This document shows positions 36,752 through 46,264 of a DNA stretch of 64,000 nucleotides, piece after piece. Source of the stretch: Nitrospira sp. MA-1 (GTDB taxonomy: Bacteria > Nitrospirota > Nitrospiria > Nitrospirales > UBA8639); contig JAQJDB010000006.1 of assembly GCA_032139905.1 (NCBI GenBank), forward strand, positions 1,054,001-1,118,000, given 5' to 3'. The position numbers and the translations under genes were made by a program. Under the pieces are notes generated by a model. It did not search any database. It saw only the letters and a program-made list of their open reading frames with translations, and was not told the origin of the DNA. Numbering within the stretch: position 1 is the first letter of the stretch; the number at the start of each line of letters is the position of its first letter.

Positions 36752-37386
36752 TAGATGATCAGGGTGGTGCCAAGGGGCACGTGGTGAAAGACATATTCAA
36801 GCGGTTCATCGCCAAGTCGGATGCAGCCATGGGTGACGTTGGTGCCCAGCGTTCGCGTGTACAGCGTGCCATGGATGAAATAGCCATTGCCGAAGCCGAG
36901 GGCATAGTCGCCGAGCACCCCGGTTTCAATCCGGTCTTTGGGTTTAGTTGGAATGGGTTGCCCTTCTTCAATGAAGGCCCAGTCGGGTTTGTTCCAGGCC
37001 GGGTTTTTAATTTTGCTGGAAATGGTAAAGACCCCACGCGGAGTATCGAATACCCATCCGTTGCCGGGATTGCGAGGATCTTGTAACCGCGCTCCACTGC
37101 CGGTTGAGGCTACGGCACTGTAGAGGATTCGATTGCCCTTTCGAAGGGACACCCGATTTTGGGCCGTATCGACCACGAGGTACAGGCCCTTGGGCGCCGT
37201 GGCGAGGAGGCGGGGAGCGGAAGGATAAAACGGGATGTTTTCTTCCTGGGGGTGCGCCGCCACCGGGACCACGGTTGTAGTGCGTTTGGGGGCGGGGGGG
37301 CGTGAGGCCCCAAGTGTCGTTGTCAGCAGGACGAGTAGGCTCAGCAGAAGCGTCAGGTGTGAGTGGGGGGTCATGAAGAATGACAT
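36748..37386 (-). CDS. L,D-transpeptidase (YkuD), small form
   Basis: A 212-residue exported enzyme. Signal peptide about residues 8-26 (LTLLLSLLVLLTTTLGAS). The YkuD domain starts near LYLVVDTAQNRVSL and ends with FIHGTLYTRTLGTNVTHGCI, where the His and the Cys of HGCIRL are the catalytic pair. It forms 3-3 crosslinks in peptidoglycan or attaches proteins to it. Third gene in a run of four envelope genes on the - strand, 1 bp from the next upstream gene. Confidence 0.9.
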   Translation of the reverse strand: MSFFMTPHSHLTLLLSLLVLLTTTLGASRPPAPKRTTTVVPVAAHPQEENIPFYPSAPRLLATAPKGLYLVVDTAQNRVSLRKGNRILYSAVASTGSGARLQDPRNPGNGWVFDTPRGVFTISSKIKNPAWNKPDWAFIEEGQPIPTKPKDRIETGVLGDYALGFGNGYFIHGTLYTRTLGTNVTHGCIRLGDEPLEYVFHHVPLGTTLIIY

Positions 37387-37387
37387 T

Positions 37388-38623
37388 CTATTCTATGTCG
37401 GTGAATGAGGCCGCAAATGTGGGGAGGGTGTGCCAGCGTTCATTTCGCTCCTGAATATGCGCTTCCATCCGGCGTACTAAGTTCACGACCTCATTGTCTT
37501 GGTTCAGTGCCCCGACGATGGTGACAGGCGTTCCAACTTGTGTCCGACCAAATACGTCATCCATGGTTGAATTCTTCAAGGCAATACAGCCGCTGGTGGT
37601 ATTTTCGTTATTAGGTCCTTCGCCATGGATTTCAATCAGACTGCCGATGGATCGATCCGCTGGAACCAGGCCATTGGCTTGGGCATCCTGGAAGCGCTTT
37701 TGATGGGCAACGGTCGGGTAATCTAATAATAAGGCCTTATAATAATTGGTCCCCGATCCGTCTTTTTTGTGTATCACATGAAACTGGCCTTCCGGCGTGG
37801 CGCCGTCTCCCTCGTAGAGCTTATCTGCCAATCCTGAAAACCCCACGCGTGCCGGATAGTCGGCAATGATCCGGCCCCGTTGGTAGACGAGTAGGCGACG
37901 GGGAGCTTTGAGCACAATGACCGCTGTGCCGGCTGTCCCGGTTGATCGTTGAATGGTGTCCGTGACCCATTGTTCCCAGAGGGTAATCTGGGCATCATTT
38001 CTGTAGCGATTCATCTGAGCCAGTACGTGGGGTTCCACGCGGCGAAGATGCTCAAGGGCCTTTTCTCCGGCTGCCCGTGCCTGCCGGTATTGTCCCTGCT
38101 CTAATCGCAAGATACTTTCTTGTAACAGTCCCTCTGCCAGGGAAAGCGCAAACATGTCGTCTTCCAGATCGAACAGGTGGGACAGTTCACGTAATCGTGT
38201 GAGATGAGCTTGTTCGGGTTGAAGGAGTTCCTTGACCTCCGTGTGAAGCGCTGACACTTTCTGGCGCGAAGCTTGGATCAGCAGAGAGCCTTCTTCCACC
38301 AGTTGTTGATACTGCTGGTTGAAGGTCGCTTCATCGCCGTTTGTCCACCAGTAATTGGCCTCCCTCCGCCATTGGGAACGGAGTTCAATCACCTGGTGAT
38401 GAAATTGTTGGTAACGATCAGGAAATAAGGCCTCTGCGCCGTTGGCCCGGGCTTGTCGGTCCAGATCCTCGATCAGAGGGGGAAAGGTCTCGGGCTTCCC
38501 TGTGTGCCCCCACCAGGCATACGCCAAGGCTGGAAGCAGGACCAGTATGAACGTGATGATCCAGCGCCGACGCCAGGCCGACTGAAAACAGGTGGGCGGA
38601 GTGATCAATGTGTTCTCTCTCAT
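37388..38623 (-). CDS. L,D-transpeptidase (YkuD) with helical stalk, cassette 1
   Basis: A 411-residue protein. One membrane anchor (about residues 19-38, RWIITFILVLLPALAYAWW), then about 180 residues of helical stalk, then a YkuD domain from about residue 240 (TAVIVLKAPRRLLVYQRGR). Catalytic motif IEIHGEGP...TTSGCIAL. Its ATG shares one base with the stop of the DUF4398 gene (TGATG), so the two are coupled. The gene at 46265 is a paralogue with the same layout and the same partner. Substrate and acceptor are unknown. Confidence 0.9.
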   Translation of the reverse strand: MRENTLITPPTCFQSAWRRRWIITFILVLLPALAYAWWGHTGKPETFPPLIEDLDRQARANGAEALFPDRYQQFHHQVIELRSQWRREANYWWTNGDEATFNQQYQQLVEEGSLLIQASRQKVSALHTEVKELLQPEQAHLTRLRELSHLFDLEDDMFALSLAEGLLQESILRLEQGQYRQARAAGEKALEHLRRVEPHVLAQMNRYRNDAQITLWEQWVTDTIQRSTGTAGTAVIVLKAPRRLLVYQRGRIIADYPARVGFSGLADKLYEGDGATPEGQFHVIHKKDGSGTNYYKALLLDYPTVAHQKRFQDAQANGLVPADRSIGSLIEIHGEGPNNENTTSGCIALKNSTMDDVFGRTQVGTPVTIVGALNQDNEVVNLVRRMEAHIQERNERWHTLPTFAASFTDIE

Positions 38624-39267
38624 CAGGCCTGTTGCTTTGCGGGAAGCCGTTTGAGAGAGATAATCCGGGCTTGAAGTCGGGTGGAAAAAGATTCTACGGA
38701 ATGGGAGGTGATCATCACGTCGATGAATTGTTCCTGGGCCATAATGGAGTCGATTTCGGCGAGGAGCCTTTCGGTATCCTGAAAGGCTTGGAGAAGTTGG
38801 TCCAGCTTCCCGTGATCAGATGCGGGAGTGGACACTTCTGTCAGAAGGGCACGAACGTCTTGAAGATGCTGTTTGGCAAAGGCGAGAGCCACCTCGGCAT
38901 TCGCTTTACTCTCTCTTTTATTGGCGATGGCTTCCATTTTGGCTTGGGTCGCATCGTCGAAAACTTCTGACAATATCGTGATCGCAGGATCATAATTTCG
39001 AAAGAGCGGTATCCGATCTCCCTGTTGATCCAGATTTTGCTTGACCTGTTGATACCCCGTTTCTGCTTCAGTGAATCTCTCAATCGCGTACTGTTCGGCT
39101 TCTGACATTCTCGCGTCTTCAAGGGCTTGCGTGGCTGCGTTCCATTGGGAGAGAGGTGGTTCTGCGCAACCGGCTATGAGCAGCCAGAGCAGAAAAAGTG
39201 CCTGGGTGTAGTGGAGAAGGTTAACCTGTCGAGGGCTGCGTTGACTGGTGGATTTCCATACAGCCAT
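38623..39267 (-). CDS. DUF4398-like lipoprotein, cassette 1
   Basis: A lipoprotein of about 214 residues with lipobox LIAGC after a hydrophobic stretch (ALFLLWLLIAG). The mature part is almost entirely helical and coiled-coil-like (EAETGYQQVKQNLDQQG, ANAEVALAFAKQHLQDVRAL), as in DUF4398 proteins of the outer membrane. ATG 39267 is preferred to 39315 because it gives a shorter positively charged signal region. Neither has a good ribosome site. It is paired with the L,D-transpeptidase that follows. Confidence 0.8.
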   Translation of the reverse strand: MAVWKSTSQRSPRQVNLLHYTQALFLLWLLIAGCAEPPLSQWNAATQALEDARMSEAEQYAIERFTEAETGYQQVKQNLDQQGDRIPLFRNYDPAITILSEVFDDATQAKMEAIANKRESKANAEVALAFAKQHLQDVRALLTEVSTPASDHGKLDQLLQAFQDTERLLAEIDSIMAQEQFIDVMITSHSVESFSTRLQARIISLKRLPAKQQA

Positions 39268-39341
39268 GTTGAGTTGAAGTCTTTCTGTCACGATTATTGG
39301 AGCATTCTTTGACATCGGGAAGGTCGTTCTTCATGAAGAGG

Positions 39342-39371
39342 AAGAGGGGCCGAAACGTTCCGGCCCCTCTT
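39342..39371. terminator. Strong inverted repeat, possible terminator of the 38-residue gene
   Basis: AAGAGGGGCCG (39342-39352) pairs perfectly with CGGCCCCTCTT (39361-39371) around 8 bases. On the - strand it follows the small gene at 39464-39580 by about 90 bp and precedes the DUF4398 gene. No clear T-run follows. Confidence 0.5.
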
Positions 39372-39463
39372 GTCGTTCGCCCGCATCAAAACCTGAACAG
39401 GTAGGGCCTTTTCCTCAATGGTAAAAGGTCGGGAGTTGCAGGTCGTGGGGATCGTCAGGATAC

Positions 39464-39580
39464 CTATTTGCCGAATGGCTTTTTGGGCGGATTTTGCTGT
39501 GGTTTAGCAGGGCTGGGAGCGGCAGTCGGTTTCCCGATTGGCATACCCTTTTTGGGATCTTTTTGATTGGATTGGCTCAC
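39464..39580 (-). CDS. Small Pro/Lys-rich protein of 38 residues
   Basis: Starts GTG 39580 with an excellent ribosome site, AAAGGAGGTG, 6 bases upstream, and ends at TAG 39464. The peptide begins MSQSNQKDPKKGMPIG and ends QQNPPKKPFGK: no cysteine, no membrane segment, very basic and probably disordered. The strong Shine-Dalgarno match is the main evidence. Function unknown. The rest of the 39372-39976 interval holds nothing I can support. Confidence 0.6.
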   Translation of the reverse strand: MSQSNQKDPKKGMPIGKPTAAPSPAKPQQNPPKKPFGK

Positions 39581-39976
39581 AGTAGCACCTCCTTTGAAGG
39601 TTAGGTAAGCCGTCATGGCTTACTATTCGGAGATATAAAAGCAAAGGTAATGCCAGTTTTTGATCCGTGTTGCAGGGGTAATTTCCCTATTTTTTGCGGA
39701 TAAGTCGATGAAATTTCGCGAAGGAACATGATGCGAAGAGACATCCTGTCCAGTGCAAGAAATCTTGTCCAAAATTTCTGGAAATTCTGGTCCCGCTTGG
39801 GAGGTTCGTTTTAAAATTTTCTCCTGGGGTTCCAGGGAGGGTCGGGAATAAATTCTGGCTGGTCATCCGAGGCTTGACCAGCCCTTACCATTCTGTTGCC
39901 TACGCTGGAGGATACCTGGTCGGCACAGACGGAGGCCGTTGAATACGTCCAGGAAACTGAAGGAGTTCAATGCCTC

Positions 39977-40756
39977 TTATGATGATCGGCGTTGTAAATA
40001 TTGTGTGGCGGCATCTAAGGCCCGGCTCAGTAGTTCAGGCCCCGCCCAGGTTCGGGTGGTTTGGCTTTCATGAGCCTTGGCCCAGTCCAGGGCGAAGGGG
40101 AGGGGAATGAGGCGAATCGGGCCTTGGTAACAATCTGCCCATAGTTTGCTTAGGACCGTGCCGATTCGAAACGGGGAGGGTATCAGATTGACGGGGTTCT
40201 GTATCACGTCTTGGCAAAGTTCCGCAGGGGACGTGACCAGCAATTCCCGACAGGCGGAGGGCCGCTGTTCATAGATGGAGCAGATTTCGTTTTCCAGAAA
40301 TGGACAGGGCATTCGAAGCGCATAGTACGCGCGATTAAGAGGTTCCAGTTCTTCATCGGAGCCTTGATGTTCGGAAAAAGCCAATCGTTGCAATCCATCC
40401 TCCAGGCCGGCCTCACGTAAGATTTCTTGAGCCGCCTGAAATCGCTCAAGCAAACGCTCCTTTTTTGGAGAAGGGAGTGCCTCGACAACCGACAGGAGCG
40501 CAAAGGCCTCCGGTGGGGCGACGGGAATCATCATGCGACAGCAGGCGGCACAGCCTTTTTGGCAGGAAATGGTGTCACCGGTTTGAGTGGTGTTGTCGAT
40601 TTCCAACTGTTGAGCTTGTTCTCCAAGGGATCGCATGAGGGGGAGAATATCGGTAAGGGGAATGAATCCAGTCGGTACGGAAACCGACGCCGCCAGATTT
40701 CCGGCAGGGGTTTGAATATCCAGGTTGTACGATTCGTGAGGTCCGGAGGTTTTCAT
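39977..40756 (-). CDS. YkgJ-type cysteine cluster protein
   Basis: A 259-residue cytoplasmic protein with SCQKGCAACCRMMIPV near residue 65, and a second cluster CPFLENEICSIYEQRPSACR at about 150-170. This is the zinc/iron-chelating CxxCxxCC family. The residues between are helical. The family has no firmly assigned reaction. It stands alone on the - strand. Confidence 0.85.
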   Translation of the reverse strand: MKTSGPHESYNLDIQTPAGNLAASVSVPTGFIPLTDILPLMRSLGEQAQQLEIDNTTQTGDTISCQKGCAACCRMMIPVAPPEAFALLSVVEALPSPKKERLLERFQAAQEILREAGLEDGLQRLAFSEHQGSDEELEPLNRAYYALRMPCPFLENEICSIYEQRPSACRELLVTSPAELCQDVIQNPVNLIPSPFRIGTVLSKLWADCYQGPIRLIPLPFALDWAKAHESQTTRTWAGPELLSRALDAATQYLQRRSS

Positions 40757-41191
40757 GAGAAAATCTTATGAAAGATCAATCAACTAAACAGATTACGTTA
40801 ATAGACGTCATTGCCCGGCCGTGACATGCACTGGAGGGGAGCCGGAGATTGAATTGTAGAAGAACCCGTATGTTGAGGAAAAGCTGATGGCTTGGGTTCA
40901 CCCGACATGCCGGGGAGGGCATGATTTTCTGCATGGCGCCATTCCAAGAGAATCATGGGTCTTACAAGATACCCGGGCTTTTACCTTGAGAGTTTTAATT
41001 CTTGAGGAAGAACGAATTCAAATTCAAGTCCTTCTGCTTCAAATGGGCTTCTCGTATCCAGGGGGCTGACATCAGGCACAGTTATAGCATAGTCGGGTCG
41101 TGCTTAGGGAGTGAAGGTCTCTTTTTTCTAAACCGGTCCTCCCCTTAAGGCATAAAAACCGTACCTTGGAAAGGAAAGTCGAACCACCACT
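40757..41191. other. Gene-free stretch before the permease
   Basis: About 435 bp holding the divergent promoters of its neighbours. A 60-codon frame at 40887-41069 has GAGGAAAAG upstream of its ATG but an unremarkable product, and I do not call it. Confidence 0.45.
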
Positions 41192-42643
41192 ATGCTTGAA
41201 CGTGTGATGGATCGTTCAGTATTTCGGACGAAACGTTTACTGAGCCACCCGCGCTCCGAGGATTCCCATGAATTGAAGTTAAAACGGGATCTGACTGTGT
41301 GGCATTTAGTCGCGCTTGGGATTGGCGCCATTATTGGGACCGGAGTGTTTGTCTTAATAGGAACGGCCACGGTCGGCAATTCCCACCGACCGGGTGCGGG
41401 GCCCGGCATCATTCTGTCCTTTTTGTGTTCGGGAATGGTCTGCGCGCTGGCTGCGCTCTGCTATGCGGAATTTGCCTCTATGATTCCAGTGGCCGGCAGC
41501 GCGTATTCCTACACCTATGCCACGTTGGGAGAATTGATTGCCTGGTTAGTGGGGTGGAATTTGATTCTGGAATATGGCGTGGCGAGTGCGGCTGTGGCCA
41601 TTGGCTGGTCCGGGTATTTTGTCAATGTTCTCAAGTTGGTGGGAATTGAACTGCCGGATCTGCTGGCTCATGCTCCAGAAGCAGGCCGCGGTGGCCTGAT
41701 CAATCTTCCGGCTGTAGTCGTCTGCCTTGTGATGATGGGCCTACTCTTGATGGGAACCAAGCGAAGTGCACAGATCACCGGTGTGATTGTGGTCGTGAAA
41801 CTTTTCGTTATTCTTTTTTTTCTGGCTGTTGGAGCAGGAGGGGTGAACGCCGAGAATTGGACCCCGTTTCTTCCTAATGGGCTATCCGGGGTCGGAGCAG
41901 CCGCAGCCATTGTGTTTTTTGCGTATGTGGGTTTCGATGCGGTCTCGACGGCGGCCGAAGAAGCTCGAAACCCCCAGCAGGACATCCCTCGGGCTATCTT
42001 AATATCCTTGGCATTCTGCACGCTTATTTATATCTTGGTGGCAACTGTTCTGACGGGGTTAGTCCCTGTAACAACCATTGATGTTCATGCACCTGTGGCA
42101 GACGCCCTCAGCCGAGCAGGATACCGGTGGGGCGCAGCCCTGGTTGCCGTTGGGGCTTTGGCCGGGATTACCGGCGTATTACTGGTCATGATGCTCGGGC
42201 AAATCCGGATCTTCTTTGCGATGTCTCGAGATGGTCTTCTCAGTCCTCGCCTGGCCACGATTCATTCCAAGTATCAGACTCCGTCCCTGTCCACCATCCT
42301 GACTGGATCAGGGGTCGCGCTTCTCGCTGGGTTTATCCCCATTGGAGAAGCCGCTGATATGACGAATATCGGAACCCTTTTTGCGTTTTGTCTTGTCTGC
42401 CTTGGCGTGCTGTGGCTCCGTGTCACCCAACCGGAGCATCCACGGTCGTTCCGGCTTCCCTGGATGCCCTGGATACCCGTATTGGGAACACTATCGTGTT
42501 TTGGGCTTATGCTCTTTCTCCCCTTACTTACCTGGATTCGTTTTGGGGCGTGGACATGTATCGGACTTCTGGTCTACGCCTTCTATGGCCATCGCCACAG
42601 CCGGTTGGCCGCCCCTCATGGAAATATTTCGAGACTCCCATAG
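41192..42643 (+). CDS. APC-superfamily amino-acid permease (cationic amino-acid transporter type)
   Basis: A 483-residue polytopic membrane protein with about 12-13 hydrophobic segments. Hallmarks: LGIGAIIGTGVFVLIGTA in the first segment, AGSAYSYTYATLGELIAW, and FFAYVGFDAVSTAAEEARNP, which is typical of the CAT/YfnA branch. It imports amino acids, probably with protons. ATG 41192 lacks a clear ribosome site; ATG 41207 is possible. It is convergent with the UPF0114 gene, with only 3 bp between stops. Confidence 0.92.
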   Translation: MLERVMDRSVFRTKRLLSHPRSEDSHELKLKRDLTVWHLVALGIGAIIGTGVFVLIGTATVGNSHRPGAGPGIILSFLCSGMVCALAALCYAEFASMIPVAGSAYSYTYATLGELIAWLVGWNLILEYGVASAAVAIGWSGYFVNVLKLVGIELPDLLAHAPEAGRGGLINLPAVVVCLVMMGLLLMGTKRSAQITGVIVVVKLFVILFFLAVGAGGVNAENWTPFLPNGLSGVGAAAAIVFFAYVGFDAVSTAAEEARNPQQDIPRAILISLAFCTLIYILVATVLTGLVPVTTIDVHAPVADALSRAGYRWGAALVAVGALAGITGVLLVMMLGQIRIFFAMSRDGLLSPRLATIHSKYQTPSLSTILTGSGVALLAGFIPIGEAADMTNIGTLFAFCLVCLGVLWLRVTQPEHPRSFRLPWMPWIPVLGTLSCFGLMLFLPLLTWIRFGAWTCIGLLVYAFYGHRHSRLAAPHGNISRLP

Positions 42644-42646
42644 GGG

Positions 42647-43213
42647 TTAATGGTTCTTCTCCTTGGTCATGATTTTATCGGTCCAGGCTAACAACACGGC
42701 CGAGCCTAAAAAGGTCAGATGGATGATGAGTTGCCATTGGATGTGTTCAATTGGCACATTGGCAATGTTGACGAAGGCCTTGAGTAAATGAATGCTGGAG
42801 ATGCCAATCAACGAAGCCGCTAATTTTACTTTGATGGTTCCCGGGTCGATATGGCTGAGCCAATCCGGTCGATCAGGATGACTCTCCAGACTAATTTTAC
42901 TGACAAAGGTCGCATACCCTCCGATGACGACCATAGTAAGCAGATTGGCCACCATGGTGATATCCACCAGGGTGAGAATTCCTAACATAAATACGGTTTC
43001 AGTGAGGGTGCCAATTTCATGGACCATGTGCCACAGTTCGGTCAGAAATTTCCAGGCATAGAGCACTTCAGCGATAATCAATCCACCATATAATGGTGCT
43101 TGGATCCACCGGCTGGCAAAGATGCCCATTTCGAATGCATGTTCAATCCAATGCGGGATGTCTTCCGGCGTGGAATCGATGGGAGAACCCGGTGAAGTCG
43201 GGGATTGGGACAT
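42647..43213 (-). CDS. UPF0114 (YqhA-like) membrane protein
   Basis: A 188-residue protein with four hydrophobic segments, typical of the YqhA/UPF0114 family: SRWIQAPLYGGLIIAEVLY, DITMVANLLTMVVIGGYATF, KLAASLIGISSIHLLKAFV and LTFLGSAVLLAWTDKIM. ATG 43213 is chosen because AAAGGAGG lies 6-8 bases upstream; the frame to 43375 has no such site. Function is unknown in the family. Confidence 0.92.
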   Translation of the reverse strand: MSQSPTSPGSPIDSTPEDIPHWIEHAFEMGIFASRWIQAPLYGGLIIAEVLYAWKFLTELWHMVHEIGTLTETVFMLGILTLVDITMVANLLTMVVIGGYATFVSKISLESHPDRPDWLSHIDPGTIKVKLAASLIGISSIHLLKAFVNIANVPIEHIQWQLIIHLTFLGSAVLLAWTDKIMTKEKNH

Positions 43214-43669
43214 GAAAACCTCCTTTGAAAAAATGATGAATGAACGTGTAAGGCTCTCCAGTCGGTCTGGGAGCATGACCGCGTTGGGAACGCATGCGAA
43301 AAATAACTTGTAATCATTGAAAGATAGACTGATGTTGCAGAATGTGATGTGAAAAAAGAGAGGAACGCACATCATTCCACGTTGATCAATTACAGGTGGT
43401 AGGAAAGAAATTTTATGAGTGAGGAGGAATGATCAATATCAGTGCGGGAGGTGGGCAAGCAAGGAATTGAAACAAGAGTATGGAATTGTTTTCTTGACCT
43501 TGGTGAGTTGTCTGTCAAATATACTGGGAGCGCTCAAATCAGATCAAGTTATTCTAAAACGTTCTTCGGTGGCGACTCCTCATTTCATTTCAGGTGGTGT
43601 CGGCCACCGATATGTCAGACGGTGGCCAATGTGCCTATACACTCCCAAATGCCATGCCCGTTATTTCCT
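43214..43669. other. Gene-free stretch before the subtilase stop
   Basis: About 455 bp. It contains the promoter side of the UPF0114 gene. Short frames here lack ribosome sites. No repeat was noticed. Confidence 0.45.
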
Positions 43670-45637
43670 TTAGAAAATCAGCGTCACTGAGAACTGTAAG
43701 ATGCGCCCGGTATCCAGCTTCTCTTTATCCTGAACCGTGAGTGACCATTTTCCCTTTGGATTTTTGCCTGCTAATGCCAGGAGGTCCGGTGTCGTGGTGA
43801 CATCGTAGGTAGTGTGGATATTGTCTGTCCCGCCTCCAATGCGATTGTGGAGCAGAATGGGCGAGGCCCCTGTTGAATTGGGCGGGACCACCTTTATGAT
43901 TAAATCACCGATATAGGAATGTTCAATGTCCACTCCGATTTTGACGGAGGTGGGTACTGTGGTCTCGGCCACTTGAACAGAGAGTCGTGAAGTTTGAAGA
44001 TCGCGAATGGGAATGACGGCGGTGGAGGCATGAACGGTGGTGGGAGTCGGAATGGCTGGTGCAGCCAACTCAACAGCGCGTTTGGCATTGATCCGTCCAT
44101 ATCCATATAAGGTGCTATGGCCGTTGGTGTCATATTTTCCCCCACTTGGATCGATTTGATCACACGAGCGCTTGAGGAGATCTTTAACCTCATCCCAGCG
44201 CAGTGAGGGGTTGCGAGCGAGAATGAGGGCGGCCACTCCTGCGACACCGGGACAGGCGCTTGATGTGCCGCCAAAATCGTTGACATAATTGCCTGCCGCA
44301 TCGCCTCGACTCACTTGTCCGGGATTGTATCCTGCTGACGCCGAGCGATCGGTGGTCCAAATTCCCGGGATGGGGAGAACGGTATCGTTGCTGGGAAAGG
44401 TACACCAAATGGCCTTGCCGAAATCGCTATAGGCACTCTTTTTCCCTTTGGCGTGGCAGGCGGCCACGCCAATCACTTTTTCATAGCTGGCGTATCCATC
44501 GTTATCGACACTTTCGTTCCCGTTTCCGGCGGCCCAGGTGATCACACAGCCTTTTCCGTTGCGTCCATTGGCGACGGCCCAATCTATGGCAAGTCGGGTG
44601 GAATCCGGCAGGGGAACCAGGGTGTGATGAAGGGGATCGCGGGGGTCCCACCAGGCGCCATCTTCAGGCCCCCAGCTACAGGAAATGACATCAGCACCAT
44701 GTTGCGCGGCCCAGATAAATGCATCAGCCTCGGCCTGTGAGCCTAACGGGGAGACATAGCGAATGGCCATCAATCGGGCTTTGGGAGCGACCCCGGCGGC
44801 ACCATGAAAACCGTTGCCGGTGGCGACGCCTGCACAGGCGGTTCCATGATTATCCCGGCTACCGGGTCGAGGATCGTCAGTGGCGCGTGTCACATCGCGA
44901 GGAGCGAGAAGTTTTCCAGAACTGGCAAACTCTTCGTGATCAAGATCCATCCCGTCATCGATGATCGCGACAGTGGTATTTTCTCCTTCACTGAGTGCCC
45001 AGGCGGCCTCCACGTTGGCATGGGCATCATAAACCGTTCCATCAATCGTGGTCTTTTTCAGGTGCCATTGTTGTGGAAATGCGGTGCGCCATCCCATTTG
45101 TCTGACAAGTTCAGGGTGACAGAGTTCCACATATTTATGCCGCAAAAGACTTTCGGCAATGGCAAATACCTCTTGCCCTGTGCCCTCCGGCGCTTCGACA
45201 AAGAAGGTATTGCGAGCATATTCCAGTACCCGTTTGATTCCGAGTCCGGAGGCTTTCAAGATTTTCCGACAAGTGGATTCGGCCAGGTCATCGTCAAATT
45301 TAACAAAAAGATTTTCGGTGTACAGCACCGGTTTTTTTGATTGAGGATCGACCAGGACCCGACCGGCAAATTGCACGTCTTTTACCGATTTAATAGTGGT
45401 GCGGATTGCTCCTCGCGCACTCGCGCGTCGAACGTTTTGGGGATAGCGAAAGATTTCCACGCCGGCATGTTGAAACCGGTGGACCGGCTCAAGATCGTCC
45501 AGGGCTTGCCGGGCTCTAAGCGACTGCGCTGCAGCTTCCAACGGTCGACGACTCTGAGTTCGCACGACGACGAGCTCTTCATCGGTTTTCAGCCTGAACG
45601 ATTTCCCGTTTTGTCCTCCATAACGAAATGACAGCAT
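43670..45637 (-). CDS. Subtilisin-like serine protease (S8) with P domain, no signal peptide
   Basis: A 655-residue kexin-like subtilase. The start MLSFRYGGQNGKSFRL has AAGGAG upstream and no hydrophobic signal. Prodomain about 105-190 (LFVKFDDDLAESTCRKIL). Catalytic triad: Asp227 in VAIIDDGMD, His264 in DNHGTACAG, Ser459 in GGTSSACPG. The C-terminal P/Homo-B-type domain covers about 540-655 (VEHSYIGDL-like region, then NPKGKWSLTVQDKE). It probably acts in the cytoplasm or leaves by a non-Sec route. It is divergent from a gene resembling its own prodomain (45708-46244), only 70 bp away. Confidence 0.92.
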   Translation of the reverse strand: MLSFRYGGQNGKSFRLKTDEELVVVRTQSRRPLEAAAQSLRARQALDDLEPVHRFQHAGVEIFRYPQNVRRASARGAIRTTIKSVKDVQFAGRVLVDPQSKKPVLYTENLFVKFDDDLAESTCRKILKASGLGIKRVLEYARNTFFVEAPEGTGQEVFAIAESLLRHKYVELCHPELVRQMGWRTAFPQQWHLKKTTIDGTVYDAHANVEAAWALSEGENTTVAIIDDGMDLDHEEFASSGKLLAPRDVTRATDDPRPGSRDNHGTACAGVATGNGFHGAAGVAPKARLMAIRYVSPLGSQAEADAFIWAAQHGADVISCSWGPEDGAWWDPRDPLHHTLVPLPDSTRLAIDWAVANGRNGKGCVITWAAGNGNESVDNDGYASYEKVIGVAACHAKGKKSAYSDFGKAIWCTFPSNDTVLPIPGIWTTDRSASAGYNPGQVSRGDAAGNYVNDFGGTSSACPGVAGVAALILARNPSLRWDEVKDLLKRSCDQIDPSGGKYDTNGHSTLYGYGRINAKRAVELAAPAIPTPTTVHASTAVIPIRDLQTSRLSVQVAETTVPTSVKIGVDIEHSYIGDLIIKVVPPNSTGASPILLHNRIGGGTDNIHTTYDVTTTPDLLALAGKNPKGKWSLTVQDKEKLDTGRILQFSVTLIF

Positions 45638-45707
45638 GGGTGGTCTCCTTCTGTGTGAATTGGCAATGATCCTTGGATTTGCTCCGCATTCCTTCGTAGA
45701 ATGACGA

Positions 45708-46244
45708 ATGCCTTTGAACGATCCGTTTTCCCACTTTCCTCTAAGGATGACCGTGGTAGCCCAAGCGGTATCCCGTGTCTATGTTCGTGAGTTCGACTGC
45801 TTTGCGGTTCATGGGCCGGTCCCTCCCGCTTTGATTACGTCGGTGTTGTACTCTTTTGATGATCCGGTTATCAACGTGTGCCGGGGTGAGGTCTCTGACC
45901 TCTCGACGTTTCCTGCCGACCTCACGCTGACACCGGTCTATCGTCTTGAGCCCAATGGTCCGCAGGGAGTGCCGTCTGGCAAGGTGTTTATTCGTTTCCA
46001 GTCCCACGTCCCCGTCGAGGGCCGGCGGCAAGAATTAGAGGCGTGCGGGTTCTTAATTCGTGAATCACTTTCCTATGCGCCTCATGCCGCATGGCTTGAG
46101 AGTTGTGATGGGAATATTGCCACGGCGCTTCATGGTATGGCAAAGCTGCGTGACCTCAACCACATTGAGCTGGTTGAACCGCAGATGTTGATGCGGCGGA
46201 TGCAGCGGTCCCGAGATGATCCCCCACCGAATCCACCACCTTAA
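45708..46244 (+). CDS. Stand-alone subtilase-prodomain-like protein
   Basis: A 178-residue protein, unknown by name. Residues about 88-165 parallel the prodomain of the divergent protease: KVFIRFQSHVPVEGRRQELE against NLFVKFDDDLAESTCRKILK, then RESLSYAPHAAWLES against RVLEYARNTFFVEA, then IELVEPQMLMRRM against VELCHPELVRQM. The first 85 residues are a separate part with several prolines. It ends Pro-rich (DDPPPNPPP). Free prodomains can inhibit or help fold subtilases, so this could be an inhibitor or chaperone of the neighbour. That role is inferred. Confidence 0.7.
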   Translation: MPLNDPFSHFPLRMTVVAQAVSRVYVREFDCFAVHGPVPPALITSVLYSFDDPVINVCRGEVSDLSTFPADLTLTPVYRLEPNGPQGVPSGKVFIRFQSHVPVEGRRQELEACGFLIRESLSYAPHAAWLESCDGNIATALHGMAKLRDLNHIELVEPQMLMRRMQRSRDDPPPNPPP

Positions 46245-46264
46245 GAGATTCTCTCCGAATAATC

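Noticed and set aside
40887-41069. 60-codon + strand frame with GAGGAAAAG before its ATG
   Set aside because: The product has no recognisable pattern, and one weak ribosome site is not enough.
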